Counted from the stretch's first letter, positions 1 through 6,798 are shown. The stretch is DNA of 11,568 bases from Viridibacillus sp050279675 (GCF_050279675.1 NZ_JBNNUK010000037.1:1-11568), one strand, 5' to 3'. Notes: generated by a model from the sequence alone, not told the origin. Made by a program: numbers and translations.

Positions 1-91
1 AAAAATTAAAAGACCTAAGCCCGGTGGAATACCGAACTCAGGTCTTAGAAGCTGCTTAAATAAATATGTCTAACTTTCTTGGGTCAGTTCA
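1..91 (+). mobile_element. 3' end of an IS3-family insertion sequence (left copy, partial)
   Basis: The sequence up to base 91 matches, in reverse complement, the segment starting at 11323, with only a handful of differences over about 90 bases. The inner end reads TGAACTGACCCAAGAAA in reverse complement, so the element ends in CA on this strand, the usual IS3-family TG...CA terminus. The outer part lies beyond the window edge. Bases 10-16 (AAGACCT) and 40-46 (AGGTCTT) form an inverted repeat around an inner CGGT/ACCG hairpin, so the end of the element folds into a hairpin. The outer flank is not visible, so target duplications cannot be checked. Confidence 0.85.
3..59 (+). CDS. IS3-family transposase OrfB, C-terminal end only (partial)
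   Basis: Only the last 18 codons are in the window, reading KLKDLSPVEYRTQVLEAA and then a stop. The segment LSPVEYR is the usual C-terminal signature of the rve integrase domain in IS3/IS150-type OrfB proteins. The DDE catalytic residues lie upstream, outside the window. Compared with the right-hand copy, which stops directly after YRS, this copy keeps six more residues and appears to be the undamaged form of the C-terminus. The gene runs toward base 91 and ends 32 bases before the IS terminus. Confidence 0.8.
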   Translation, partial: KLKDLSPVEYRTQVLEAA

Positions 92-120
92 ATATGCTTA
101 ACTCCTGTTTTTTAGATTGA
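92..120. terminator. possible half of a terminator split by the IS
   Basis: Reading away from the IS on the + strand, the bases are GCTTAACTCCTG followed by six T. This looks like the right arm and T-run of an intrinsic terminator whose left arm is missing. On the - strand the same bases read A-run, CAGGAGTTAAGC, then the IS, which is how the left arm of a bidirectional terminator downstream of the esterase would look. The inference is that the IS sits at the hairpin apex. The matching arm would be outside the window. Confidence 0.35.
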
Positions 121-1074
121 TTATATTAAGCTATCTTTTGTTGTATTTTCAAATGCTTTACTAAGTGTACTTGATACAAGTTTAATAGCATCTGCACCTT
201 CTTCAAGCAGACCAGCCATCCAAAAGAAACCATGAATGACACCATCGTAACGTTTCAGTTGAACAGCGATGTTCGCTTCTTGCAATTTTTTTGCATAAGC
301 TTCACCTTCATCTCTTAAAGGATCATATTCAGCGGTAATAACTAATGCAGGTGGTAAGTCCTTTAAATTAGTTGCTTTTAGTGGAGAGACGTAAGGACTT
401 TCTCCATCACTATCACTATTTAAATAATGGTTCCAAAACCATTGCATTGTGTCTTTTGTTAAGAAGTATCCATCAGCGTAATCCAAATAAGAAGCAGTTT
501 TTAAGTTATAATCTGTTACAGGATATACCAATACTTGTTGAATGATATTGTTGACACCAAGATCCCGCGCTTTCATTGATACAACAGCTGCGATATTACC
601 CCCAGCACTATCACCACCAACTGCAATTCTAGAAGCATCTATGTTTAACTCTTTTGCATGATCTATTAACCATTCGATTACCGCATAGCTATCATCAATT
701 GCTGCTGGAAACTTATTTTCTGGCGCTAATCGGTAGTCAACTGATACGACAACACATTGCAACTCGGAAGCAATTTGGCGACAAGGATTATCCACTGAGT
801 CAAGGTTGCCAATGACCCATCCCCCACCATGGTAATAAACAAAGACAGGTAGTGCATCGATGCTTTTTATTGGTGTATATATTCGAACAGGAACTTCTCC
901 AACATTCGTGTCTAGAGCTCGATTGACAACACTATCTAACTCTACACGCTCACCTGCTAATTCTTCTATAGCAATACCGTTTCGTGCTTCTTCTGGACTT
1001 AATTCGTGCATTGGTGATGTACCTGGTTGTTCTAATTGTTCTAGCAATAATTTTACCTCTGGCTTCAATGCCAT
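121..1074 (-). CDS. alpha/beta hydrolase, hormone-sensitive-lipase-type carboxylesterase
   Basis: This 317-residue protein has the full signature of family IV (HSL-like) esterases. The oxyanion-hole motif HGGGW is at residues 82-86. The nucleophile elbow GDSAGGN places the catalytic serine at S156. DPLRDEG at 251-257 gives the acid D251, and the IHGFF segment gives H281. Spacing and total length fit the 310-320 residue bacterial members, which hydrolyse short-chain acyl esters. There is no signal peptide or membrane segment, so it should be cytoplasmic; the natural substrate is unknown. The start is supported by a GGAAGGGG ribosome binding site upstream of the ATG. It is transcribed alone toward the left IS copy, and its terminator may have been split by that IS. 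Confidence 0.92.
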   Translation of the reverse strand: MALKPEVKLLLEQLEQPGTSPMHELSPEEARNGIAIEELAGERVELDSVVNRALDTNVGEVPVRIYTPIKSIDALPVFVYYHGGGWVIGNLDSVDNPCRQIASELQCVVVSVDYRLAPENKFPAAIDDSYAVIEWLIDHAKELNIDASRIAVGGDSAGGNIAAVVSMKARDLGVNNIIQQVLVYPVTDYNLKTASYLDYADGYFLTKDTMQWFWNHYLNSDSDGESPYVSPLKATNLKDLPPALVITAEYDPLRDEGEAYAKKLQEANIAVQLKRYDGVIHGFFWMAGLLEEGADAIKLVSSTLSKAFENTTKDSLI

Positions 1075-1374
1075 ATTAAAATGCCCCTTCCTATAAATGA
1101 GAGATATAGATTAATATGAAAAATATCAATACTTTATTCTATCAATCATTTTATTTTAATATTTGAGTAATTTAGGTCTATAACATTTGAATAAGGAAAT
1201 GACATACCAACTCGCCAATTCTAGCTAAACAACGAAAATTTATTAGATAATGCTAAAATAGAAATAGCTCTCATACATTAGAAAGCGACAAAAACTCGAC
1301 AAGTTTATGTTGTTGAAATTGAGGGTAAACCATCTAAAAGGGGTAGTTTATCCGTTAAAGGGAGGAAGATAATA
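1075..1374. other. intergenic region between divergent genes
   Basis: This 300-bp AT-rich gap separates the divergent esterase and lipoprotein genes. No convincing paired -35/-10 promoter was found for either. A weak hairpin (GGGTAAAC at 1323-1330 with GTTTATCC at 1346-1353, one G-T pair) lies just before the lipoprotein RBS. The frame of the lipoprotein is open back to about 1297 but without a start codon, and I treat that as chance. Confidence 0.5.
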
Positions 1375-2205
1375 ATGAAAGCAATAGGAAAAGTATCATC
1401 TCTGCTTGTTATTATCAATTTACTATTTGCCTGCTCTAATGATAAGGCAGAAGTAATGACAAATGATGAGAATAGTGTAAGCAAAACGCAAGTTCAAGAG
1501 GTAAAGGATAAGAACAATAATGGTGAAATTGAACAAAATGATACTGCAGAAAATGAAGTTGTCAAAACGAATAATGTTCTAACTGAAGATGAAGTATTGA
1601 AGGCAATCAAAACACAGTTGAAAACGGATTTATCTAAAATATTACCAAGCAAATTACCCTTATCTAAAGGAAAGCATTTAACAGCAACAACAAAATCATC
1701 AGCTAGTAATTATGAAGTGGTATTTATGGAAAGTGATAAGCCGATAGCTATTAATAATAAGGCGTTAAAAAATAAACACAAAGCAACCGTGATTGCTCGA
1801 TTAAACGTTAAAAAGTACGCTAATTTAACACAATCGAGTGAACAAATTGCATTTGAAGATTATAGCAAGTTCGGAGGACAAGAAGTGGATCTGGGTTTCG
1901 GCATTACAGGATATCAGGATGCTGGAGCTGGTTCAGTATTTACAAGTTGGAATGAAGGAAGATGGGCACTTAATACACGCTCGCTAACAACGAAAGGGGC
2001 GCAAGGTGTAAAATTAGCGAAAGAAGCAACAAAATTCTTAGAAACTAACACACTCCCAATCCCGAAACCAAATGGACTCGTTCACCTTGACGTAGAGCGC
2101 TCAGGTAACAGAATTACTTGGCAAAAAGAAAAAATCGTATATACTATCGATCATGTAAAAGATCCTATGAAAGCTTTAGCAATTGCGACTTCTTTCGAAA
2201 ATTAA
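1375..2205 (+). CDS. putative lipoprotein of unknown function
   Basis: This 276-residue protein begins with a lipoprotein signal peptide: positively charged MKAIGK, a hydrophobic stretch at about residues 7-19, and the lipobox LFAC with C20 as the lipidated cysteine. It should therefore be anchored on the outer face of the cytoplasmic membrane. Residues 21-70 are a polar, Asn/Glu/Lys-rich linker. The rest (about 75-276) looks like a folded domain, ending in a segment (ITWQKEKIVYTIDHV...) that faintly resembles the C-terminus of DUF4367-type extracytoplasmic domains; this is a weak resemblance only. The ATG follows GGGAGGAAG with good spacing. A strong terminator follows the stop, so it is a single-gene unit. 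Its function is not recognised. Confidence 0.8.
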   Translation: MKAIGKVSSLLVIINLLFACSNDKAEVMTNDENSVSKTQVQEVKDKNNNGEIEQNDTAENEVVKTNNVLTEDEVLKAIKTQLKTDLSKILPSKLPLSKGKHLTATTKSSASNYEVVFMESDKPIAINNKALKNKHKATVIARLNVKKYANLTQSSEQIAFEDYSKFGGQEVDLGFGITGYQDAGAGSVFTSWNEGRWALNTRSLTTKGAQGVKLAKEATKFLETNTLPIPKPNGLVHLDVERSGNRITWQKEKIVYTIDHVKDPMKALAIATSFEN

Positions 2206-2228
2206 ATCATTATAAGAAATAAAAGCAT

Positions 2229-2267
2229 AGAGCTGATTCTACCATGAGGAGAATCAACTCTTTTTTA
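2229..2267 (+). terminator. rho-independent terminator of the lipoprotein gene
   Basis: AGAGCTGATTCT at 2229-2240 pairs with AGAATCAACTCT at 2250-2261 (12 positions, one C/A mismatch) around a 9-base loop, followed by a run of T to 2266. It starts 23 bases after the stop. It may also act weakly on the convergent GNAT transcript, since only a few bases on the other strand depart from a U-rich tail. Confidence 0.85.
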
Positions 2268-2322
2268 TGGCATATAGAGACCTAATATTTTAATAAAGTC
2301 GCCAATACTTAAATAACACTAT

Positions 2323-2856
2323 TTATTTTTGTTTTTTAAGTAATGAGTAAATAAATGTATTGTGAGCTTTACCATCTTGGTACATATAGTCGCGAAGAAC
2401 GCCTTCTTTTTGAAACCCAACTTTAGTAAGTAACTTACTTGAGGCCACATTATCAACAAATACTATAGCCCCTATACGTGTTAACTCCATATCATCAAAA
2501 CCGTAAGAAAGAATTTTAGATACCGCTTCTAAAGCATAGCCATTTCTCCAATGGTCTGGATGAATTTCATACCCTATTTCTGCTCGTTTATGATTAGGTG
2601 ACCAAGCATGAAAGCCAATTGTTCCAATTATGCCCTTGAATCCTTTTCTTTGAATGCCCCATCGTATGCCTCTTTTTTCTGCATAGTTTTTTGAAAAAAG
2701 GTCGATGAATTTTTCTGCTTGTTTTATATCTTTTAAAGTATCTTGGCCATAATAACGAGTAACACTGTCATTCGAAAAATATGCGAAAATATCTTCTGTA
2801 TCATCCATAGTTATTTCTCTTAATAGTAATCTTTCTGTCTCTAATATTGGAAACAT
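2323..2856 (-). CDS. GNAT family N-acetyltransferase, RimJ/RimL-like
   Basis: This 177-residue protein starts with the typical RimJ/RimL opening (LETERLLLREIT, residues 5-16). It has the acetyl-CoA pyrophosphate-binding motif A in HWRNGYALEA (102-111), which is the R-x-x-G-x-A form, and the motif-B segment NVASSKLLTKVGFQKEG (136-152). These are the landmarks of GNAT proteins that transfer acetyl from acetyl-CoA to protein N-termini or small amines. The substrate cannot be told from sequence. Its length is normal for the family and it should be cytoplasmic. The ATG is preceded by AAGGGG with a 9-base spacing. It is convergent with the lipoprotein gene and stands alone. Confidence 0.9.
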   Translation of the reverse strand: MFPILETERLLLREITMDDTEDIFAYFSNDSVTRYYGQDTLKDIKQAEKFIDLFSKNYAEKRGIRWGIQRKGFKGIIGTIGFHAWSPNHKRAEIGYEIHPDHWRNGYALEAVSKILSYGFDDMELTRIGAIVFVDNVASSKLLTKVGFQKEGVLRDYMYQDGKAHNTFIYSLLKKQK

Positions 2857-3180
2857 CCTATTACACCCCTTATTCTTTATTTAAATTTTTTCTATCATCT
2901 TCAATATTCCCATAAGGCTAATACAAATCCGTATCAAGTTTTAATGTATAACAGGTTCTTATTCAACAAATATTTCTAAAATCCTTTAAATTAATAATAA
3001 TGGTAACTTCAACCTTTGGTAACGTAAAAAAACAATTGTTTCTTAATTGGATAAATATAATTAATTACTCCATAATTGTATGTATTTTCATATATGAATA
3101 AGTGTAAGATAAAAGGGAATTACAGTTAACTTTTATATCCGATTTAATCTTTTTAAACAACTATATTGGAGGAATAAAAT
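2857..3180. promoter_or_regulatory. AT-rich divergent intergenic region; weak promoter candidate for the phosphatase
   Basis: This gap of about 320 bp separates the divergent GNAT and phosphatase genes. On + the best SigA-like candidate is TTGGAT at 3047-3052 and CATAAT at 3071-3076, with 18 bases between them. It would give a leader of about 100 bases. GGTAAC occurs twice, at 3002 and 3018. No coding sequence or strong hairpin is seen. Confidence 0.3.
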
Positions 3181-3786
3181 ATGAGACTATTGATTATTCG
3201 ACATGGAGAATCAGAAGCAGATATTCTGAACGTACATGAAGGAAGAGCAGATTTTAAACTGACAGAAGTTGGACAACAACAAGTGATCCTTTTATCAGAA
3301 TGGGTAAACAATCATTATAAATTAGATAAAATTTATAGTAGCACTCTGAAAAGAGCGACTCAAACAGCCTTATTATTGGGCAATAAACAGCAAATTGAAA
3401 TCGAGTTTGATGAAGATTTAATGGAATGGAATAATGGGCTGATAGCTGGGTTGTCAAGAGAAGAAGCGGAAGAAAGGTATCCTTTAGTTATAGATCTAGC
3501 ACCTCATGATGCTGTTTATGAACAAGAGTCCATATTAGATTTTAGATACAGAGCGGAAAAGATACTATCTAAAATCATTTCTGAACATCCAGATGATGCA
3601 ACCATTGCGATTGTTAGTCATGGTGGAATGATAAACAAACTATATCAATCATTTTTAAAGCTACCATTTGATACAAATGTAATTTTTCATTGTGGAGACA
3701 CTAGCTTACACGAATGGACCATTCAAGATAATCAAAGGCATATCGTGTTTTCAAATAGACTAGACCATCTAAACAATTTAAAATAA
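3181..3786 (+). CDS. histidine phosphatase family protein (phosphoglycerate mutase-like)
   Basis: This 201-residue protein opens with the family hallmark LLIIRHGESEAD: R7 and H8, with H8 as the phospho-accepting histidine. It carries the other pocket residues expected for branch-1 histidine phosphatases: R58 in STLKRATQTA, E82 in LMEWNNG, and the second histidine H147 in IVSHGGMI. Such proteins dephosphorylate sugar phosphates, nucleotides or phosphoproteins; the substrate here is unknown. Length is usual for the stand-alone bacterial members and there is no signal peptide. The start is fixed by GGAGG at 3167-3171. A terminator follows the stop, so it is monocistronic. Confidence 0.92.
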   Translation: MRLLIIRHGESEADILNVHEGRADFKLTEVGQQQVILLSEWVNNHYKLDKIYSSTLKRATQTALLLGNKQQIEIEFDEDLMEWNNGLIAGLSREEAEERYPLVIDLAPHDAVYEQESILDFRYRAEKILSKIISEHPDDATIAIVSHGGMINKLYQSFLKLPFDTNVIFHCGDTSLHEWTIQDNQRHIVFSNRLDHLNNLK

Positions 3787-3814
3787 AATGGTTAATACAA
3801 ATAGTAGTATGAAG

Positions 3815-3841
3815 AGCTGACGAGTTTTTGTCAGTTTTTTT
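3815..3841 (+). terminator. rho-independent terminator after the histidine phosphatase
   Basis: AGCTGAC at 3815-3821 pairs with GTCAGTT at 3830-3836 (seven pairs, one G-T) around an 8-base loop, followed by a T-run to 3841. Confidence 0.75.
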
Positions 3842-3852
3842 GTTTACGAATA

Positions 3853-3886
3853 GAAAAGAGAGGGAATTAATATTTTCTCTCTTTTC
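3853..3886. repeat. perfect 10-bp inverted repeat (hairpin)
   Basis: GAAAAGAGAG at 3853-3862 is the exact reverse complement of CTCTCTTTTC at 3877-3886, and three more inner pairs are possible with G-T wobbles. It lies just after the phosphatase terminator. There is no T-run on either side in the usual place, so it is an unexplained hairpin or a back-up terminator. Confidence 0.5.
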
Positions 3887-4007
3887 CGATTTGCTATGGC
3901 TCAAAAAATATAAAAACCAAACAGTAAGATTTTGTTTATCAAAGGATGCTTGAATAGAATGTATTAGAGATAGATAAGAAATATAGCTTCATTCAAATAA
4001 ACGAACG

Positions 4008-4036
4008 AAAAAGGATGAAGATATTATCTTTCATCC
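4008..4036 (-). terminator. terminator overlapping the 3' end of the small membrane protein gene
   Basis: On the - strand GGATGAAAGATA, which includes the last sense codons and stop of the gene, pairs with TATC/TTCATCC with a one-base bulge and is followed directly by five T. The left arm of the terminator is thus inside the coding sequence. Confidence 0.7.
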
Positions 4037-4311
4037 AATGTAATAATCATTAATCTATATAAGATGTATATGCCAAGGTATGCCCCAGTAATCAAGAAGA
4101 GAGGGTTGAGAAAAACCTTGTGGATTGCAGTCATAAAAACAGCATTGTCAACGATGATTTGGTAAATGGATGTGGATGCAATACTTCCAAAAATAAGGGT
4201 TGAAATAACAGCGATCATATTAAAAATCATTAAGAAAATCTTATTTTTATTTTGAAGATAGACCATAATAATAGGGAAAACTATGCTAGACAGGACTAAT
4301 AAAATCTTCAT
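4024..4311 (-). CDS. small integral membrane protein of unknown function
   Basis: This 95-residue, strongly hydrophobic protein has three likely membrane segments at about residues 2-19, 25-46 and 69-92. Short charged stretches (QNKNK, LDER) separate or follow them. No catalytic motif or known transporter signature is visible. The size would fit small regulators of membrane enzymes, but that is not evidence of role. The ATG follows AAAGGAGTG with standard spacing, which supports real translation. It is a single gene whose terminator begins inside its last codons. The sequence gives an impression of a conserved Bacillales hypothetical, but I cannot name it. Confidence 0.7.
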   Translation of the reverse strand: MKILLVLSSIVFPIIMVYLQNKNKIFLMIFNMIAVISTLIFGSIASTSIYQIIVDNAVFMTAIHKVFLNPLFLITGAYLGIYILYRLMIITLDER

Positions 4312-4362
4312 AATCCCACTCCTTTAATTAAGGCTATAGTCAATTAATTATTACCTTAAAGA

Positions 4363-4467
4363 ATGGTGGATAAACAAAATGATAATTTTTCTTTTAAGAA
4401 GTATGGATTGATGGATGAATCTAATAGTATTTATGAAATGCAACTTTTCTTGGAGGCGGAATTATAG
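4363..4467 (+). CDS. possible 34-residue small ORF
   Basis: ATG GTG GAT AAA opens a 34-codon frame (MVDKQNDNFSFKKYGLMDES..., ending FLEAEL). Its composition looks protein-like, with mixed charged and hydrophobic residues. The upstream AAAGA is a poor ribosome binding site and no terminator follows directly. It may be the N-terminal stub of a lost gene, or chance. It lies divergent from the small membrane protein. Confidence 0.25.
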   Translation: MVDKQNDNFSFKKYGLMDESNSIYEMQLFLEAEL

Positions 4468-4686
4468 TCGATAAGCTAATCTGTAATTGCAAATTCACAG
4501 TAAAGAGCACAACTTATTTTTTTGCTTAAGCTAGGGAAAAATAATAGCACCCCGAAGGATGCAGTAATAATTAGGGTTTAATTGCGCATTGGCCTTTATT
4601 AATGGGTCTGTATTAAACAGGGGAGAATAGATCACTTACAATTTGAATCAGATTAAACTATACATTCAGTATATCTTCGCTGTTGC
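4468..4686. other. non-coding stretch with one orphan terminator
   Basis: No coding frame was supported here. Apart from the minus-strand terminator at 4536-4562, nothing recognisable is present. It is probably the 3' flank of the eroded transporter gene that follows. Confidence 0.4.
4536..4562 (-). terminator. minus-strand terminator of the GCATCC-loop-GGGTGC family
   Basis: On the - strand GCATCC, loop TTCG, GGGTGC form a six-pair stem with a stable UUCG-type tetraloop, followed by a T-rich tail (TATTATTTTT). It lies about 125 bases beyond the stop of the MFS transporter stub on the same strand and is probably what remains of that gene's terminator. The same stem occurs at 7481, 9722 and, in variant form, 10709. 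Confidence 0.65.
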
Positions 4687-4797
4687 TTATTTTTTATTTG
4701 CACGCATCCATTGGAAAACAAGTATTAGAGTAATGCTACAAGCGCCTATAATTGTGAACACTGTTGTAACAGATTGCATGCCAATTTGGTGATAGAC
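4687..4797 (-). pseudogene. C-terminal stub of an MFS transporter
   Basis: On the - strand the frame VYHQIGMQSVTTVFTIIGAC... runs on to QWMRANKK and a stop. It gives 36 residues with one hydrophobic segment (about 20 residues) and a short positively charged tail. This is how the last transmembrane helix and cytoplasmic tail of a major facilitator superfamily drug exporter look. The frame is closed by a stop at 4798-4800, and no continuation of the transporter was found in other frames upstream, so only the last tenth of the gene remains. The neighbouring GNAT gene starts its 3' end just 50 bases away. Identification rests on the pattern and is uncertain at family level. Confidence 0.55.
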
Positions 4798-4849
4798 TTA
4801 TTTAAAATGCTTAGTTTGTTTCGTTTCAAAAAGATGGATTTTAGAATAT

Positions 4850-5389
4850 TCAATAACGTATTTCCTTAAAATCTTTAAGGAAATACAGAACTAAATCATC
4901 ATCATTTTCACATTTTGTATATTGTTCTAATTGTTTTTCCTTATACCAAACGCCAGAACCATCAGGTATATACCCTCGTTTTACATACATTCGTTGAGCA
5001 GAACCATATCCATAATGCAATCCAACCGCTAGCGAAACAAAGTTGGTTTTCTCCTTGGCAAGTCTCTCTACTACATCCATTATTTTGTTGCCTACACCTT
5101 GATTCTGAAATTTAATAAGTACATTTAGGTCAACGATTTCCGGTATGTTTTTAAATGCAAAGGGACCAACTTCGGTGATTGGAAGTATTGTAATGTATCC
5201 AGCAACTTCATTGTTTACTTCAGCAACTATTACAGACCTTTCATTCTTCTCCTGCTGACTGAAATAGGTATTAAATAATTCAGAGGGTTTCTCCCAATTT
5301 TGCTCTGCGAACGAATTGACAAACTTTTCTACATCGCTTTTCATCATGGAACGAATAAGAACACTATTATCTTTATGATATATCATCAT
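4850..5389 (-). CDS. GNAT family N-acetyltransferase
   Basis: This protein has 179 residues counted from the first of two adjacent ATG codons. The acetyl-CoA binding motif A is clear: VLIKFQNQGVGNKIMD (residues 90-105) with Q-x-x-G-x-G at 95-100. It follows the beta-strand VDLNV and is preceded by VAGYITILP (62-70). The later RMYVKRGYIPDG (133-144) is the usual motif-B helix and strand. Substrate is unknown. The RBS AAAGGTG lies 4 bases from the first ATG and 7 from the second (base 5386), so the second ATG may be the true start, giving 178 residues. It is divergent from the AlkC-like gene and read from the promoter at 5459-5487. Confidence 0.88.
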   Translation of the reverse strand: MMIYHKDNSVLIRSMMKSDVEKFVNSFAEQNWEKPSELFNTYFSQQEKNERSVIVAEVNNEVAGYITILPITEVGPFAFKNIPEIVDLNVLIKFQNQGVGNKIMDVVERLAKEKTNFVSLAVGLHYGYGSAQRMYVKRGYIPDGSGVWYKEKQLEQYTKCENDDDLVLYFLKDFKEIRY

Positions 5390-5457
5390 TATTCACCTTT
5401 TTCTAATTGTCGATTTATTTAAGTGATTGTTTCATTGTGTTAGTCTAATACGTCACC

Positions 5458-5466
5458 TGTTATAAT
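5458..5466 (+). promoter_or_regulatory. extended -10 promoter element toward the AlkC-like gene
   Basis: TG-T-TATAAT at 5458-5466 is a consensus extended -10. No good -35 is present, which is common for extended -10 promoters. It would give a leader of about 190 bases before the ATG at 5666, and it overlaps the opposite promoter almost completely. Confidence 0.4.
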
Positions 5467-5487
5467 TAATATGTATTCTTTTAACAA
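5459..5487 (-). promoter_or_regulatory. SigA-type promoter of the GNAT gene
   Basis: On the - strand TTGTTA (5482-5487), a spacer of 17, and TATAAC (5459-5464) form a good SigA promoter. Transcription would begin near 5452, about 60 bases before the GNAT start. The -35 lies within the inverted repeat at 5481-5498, so a protein bound there would block it. Confidence 0.6.
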
Positions 5488-5498
5488 AACATTGTTAA
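5481..5498. promoter_or_regulatory. candidate operator, perfect 7-4-7 inverted repeat
   Basis: TTAACAA-AACA-TTGTTAA is a perfect dyad. It covers the -35 of the GNAT promoter and begins 15 bases after the -10 of the opposite promoter. The geometry fits a repressor or autoregulator site controlling both genes. A further palindrome, ACAATA-A-TATTGT, lies at 5591-5603. Which regulator binds cannot be told. Confidence 0.5.
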
Positions 5499-5665
5499 TA
5501 ATCTCTCCCATTTTACTACAATAGTCTATTTGTCGAAATATTTCCGAATTAATATTTATGGTTACAAGATTTCTTTGAATAGTTTAGTTTACAATAATAT
5601 TGTTGAATAAAAATTACCCCATTTATACATCGGAGGTATATTTTAATAAAAAAGGAGGGTGTTAT

Positions 5666-6493
5666 ATGCCTGTCAGTGAAGATATTTTAAACAGAAAAGG
5701 GGCCAGAAAAGCTAGTGAAATCCCCAATGAAGTTTTAGAATTACTTAATAATGGAGAAATAGAGAGTGTAAATTTAACTGAATGGCTTTCTATTAATCAT
5801 AGTTCATTAGTAAAGAGTATTTTACCAACGATTGGTTTAGAGGATAAAGTAGAATTTGTCATATCTGAATTAGAGCAGCAAGAAGCTTATTCTGGCATGA
5901 AAGCAATACGTATGACTGGAGCTTTGCTAGATAAAGTGATGGAAGGAAAAGTAGATAGAAAAAGGGAAGAAATCATAATGAAATGCGCCGTTCATATGTC
6001 AGATAGTGTAAGATGTTGGGCAGCATTTATGAATGAAAATTCTAATGACTCATTAGAAGGGAAGTTAAAGTATATTGAGCCATTCGCAGCAGATCCTCAT
6101 TTTGGTGTTCGGGAAATTGCCTGGATGTCTATTCGAGAAAACCTTTCGGAAAATATAGAGATGAGTGTGAATTTGTTAGAAGAATGGGCAAAAAGTGATG
6201 ATGAGAATATTCGCAGATTCTCAGTAGAATCTATTCGTCCACGTGGTGTATGGACAAAGCACATTGAAACACTAAAACAAGAACCTCAACAAGCTCTACC
6301 CATTCTTAATTTACTCAAATCAGATTCGTCTAAGTATGTTCAAGATTCTGTTGGAAACTGGTTAAATGATGCTAGCAAAACCCAACCACAATGGGTAATA
6401 AACCTGTGCGAAAAGTGGGAGAAAGATTCAGATACTAGGGCAACGAGTAGAATTATTAAAAAAGCCAAGAGAACAATAATGAAGGATAATTAA
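5666..6493 (+). CDS. HEAT-repeat protein of the AlkC/AlkD DNA alkylation repair type
   Basis: The protein has 275 residues from the ATG at 5666, which follows AAGGAGG; the frame opens upstream at 5600, but that start has no such site. It is all-helical with repeated HEAT-like units, for example FAADPHFGVREIAWMSI (140-156), KSDDENIRRFSVESIRPRG (176-194) and LKSDSSKYVQDSVGNWLND (217-235). The RPRG then LPIL then SVGNWLND order resembles AlkC. AlkC/AlkD proteins are glycosylases that remove N3- and N7-alkylated bases without base flipping. Whether the catalytic acidic and aromatic residues are all kept needs a structural alignment. It should be cytoplasmic. A non-enzymatic HEAT protein is the alternative. 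Confidence 0.75.
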   Translation: MPVSEDILNRKGARKASEIPNEVLELLNNGEIESVNLTEWLSINHSSLVKSILPTIGLEDKVEFVISELEQQEAYSGMKAIRMTGALLDKVMEGKVDRKREEIIMKCAVHMSDSVRCWAAFMNENSNDSLEGKLKYIEPFAADPHFGVREIAWMSIRENLSENIEMSVNLLEEWAKSDDENIRRFSVESIRPRGVWTKHIETLKQEPQQALPILNLLKSDSSKYVQDSVGNWLNDASKTQPQWVINLCEKWEKDSDTRATSRIIKKAKRTIMKDN

Positions 6494-6505
6494 ATTGGAA
6501 ATCAT

Positions 6506-6719
6506 ATGCTTTCAACTCAATATGCTAAAGTAGATAAGAAGTTTGCTCTATTTGTCCCGGTTAAACAACTTACTTACTCAGAATTGCTCAACCAATCAGT
6601 CAGATAATAAAAAATGAAATTCACCTTTCAATTCTTTTAGAAGCAGGTGACTTGATAGGGGAAACAATTCAAAAGTGGAATTAGCAAATATAGAGCGGAT
6701 ATTTGCAGTAGAAAAGTAA
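6506..6719 (+). pseudogene. decayed small gene broken by two frameshifts
   Basis: Three open segments follow each other in successive -1 frames. The first is MLSTQYAKVDKKFALFVPVK... from 6506, stopping at 6605. The second is IIKNEIHLSILLEAGDLIGE..., stopping at 6682. The third is ELANIERIFAVEK, stopping at 6717. Joined, they give about 70 residues of protein-like composition and are followed directly by a terminator at 6731-6767. Each break can be explained by loss of one base. There is no good ribosome binding site before 6506, so the true 5' end may be gone. The family was not recognised. Confidence 0.5.
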
Positions 6720-6730
6720 TACATAGTCAG

Positions 6731-6767
6731 ACCAGTTAGCAATTAAAAGTTAACTGGTTATTTTTTT
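6731..6767 (+). terminator. rho-independent terminator upstream of the SOS-type promoter
   Basis: ACCAGTTA at 6731-6738 pairs perfectly with TAACTGGT at 6751-6758; a run of seven T ends at 6767. It insulates the SOS-type promoter, whose -35 begins three bases later. Confidence 0.88.
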
Positions 6768-6769
6768 AT

Positions 6770-6798
6770 TTGAAATAGGAACAAATGTTCTGTATAAT
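6770..6798 (+). promoter_or_regulatory. SigA promoter with a LexA (DinR) box
   Basis: TTGAAA (6770-6775), 17 bases, TATAAT (6793-6798) is a near-consensus SigA promoter. The spacer contains GAAC-AAAT-GTTC at 6779-6790, which fits the Bacillus LexA/DinR consensus GAAC-N4-GTTC exactly. LexA bound here would cover the space between -35 and -10, so the two downstream genes should be induced by DNA damage. This is inference from a well-known site. Confidence 0.85.

Noticed and set aside
860..1096. Open frame of 78 codons on +
   Set aside because: It lies antisense within the esterase gene, which has all catalytic motifs. No RBS and no protein-like pattern.
1297..1374. N-terminal extension of the lipoprotein
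   Set aside because: No start codon in frame, and the signal peptide with lipobox begins properly at the annotated ATG.
3254..3457. Open frame of 67 codons on -
   Set aside because: Antisense shadow of the histidine phosphatase gene.
3701..3904. Open frame of 67 codons on -
   Set aside because: Crosses the phosphatase 3' end, its terminator and the hairpin. Low-complexity and without RBS.
4915..5115. Open frame of 66 codons on +
   Set aside because: Antisense to the second GNAT gene, including its acetyl-CoA motif.
5600..5665. Upstream extension of the AlkC-like protein by 22 codons
   Set aside because: AAGGAGG directly before the ATG at 5666 is a far better start; the extension contains this RBS as coding sequence.
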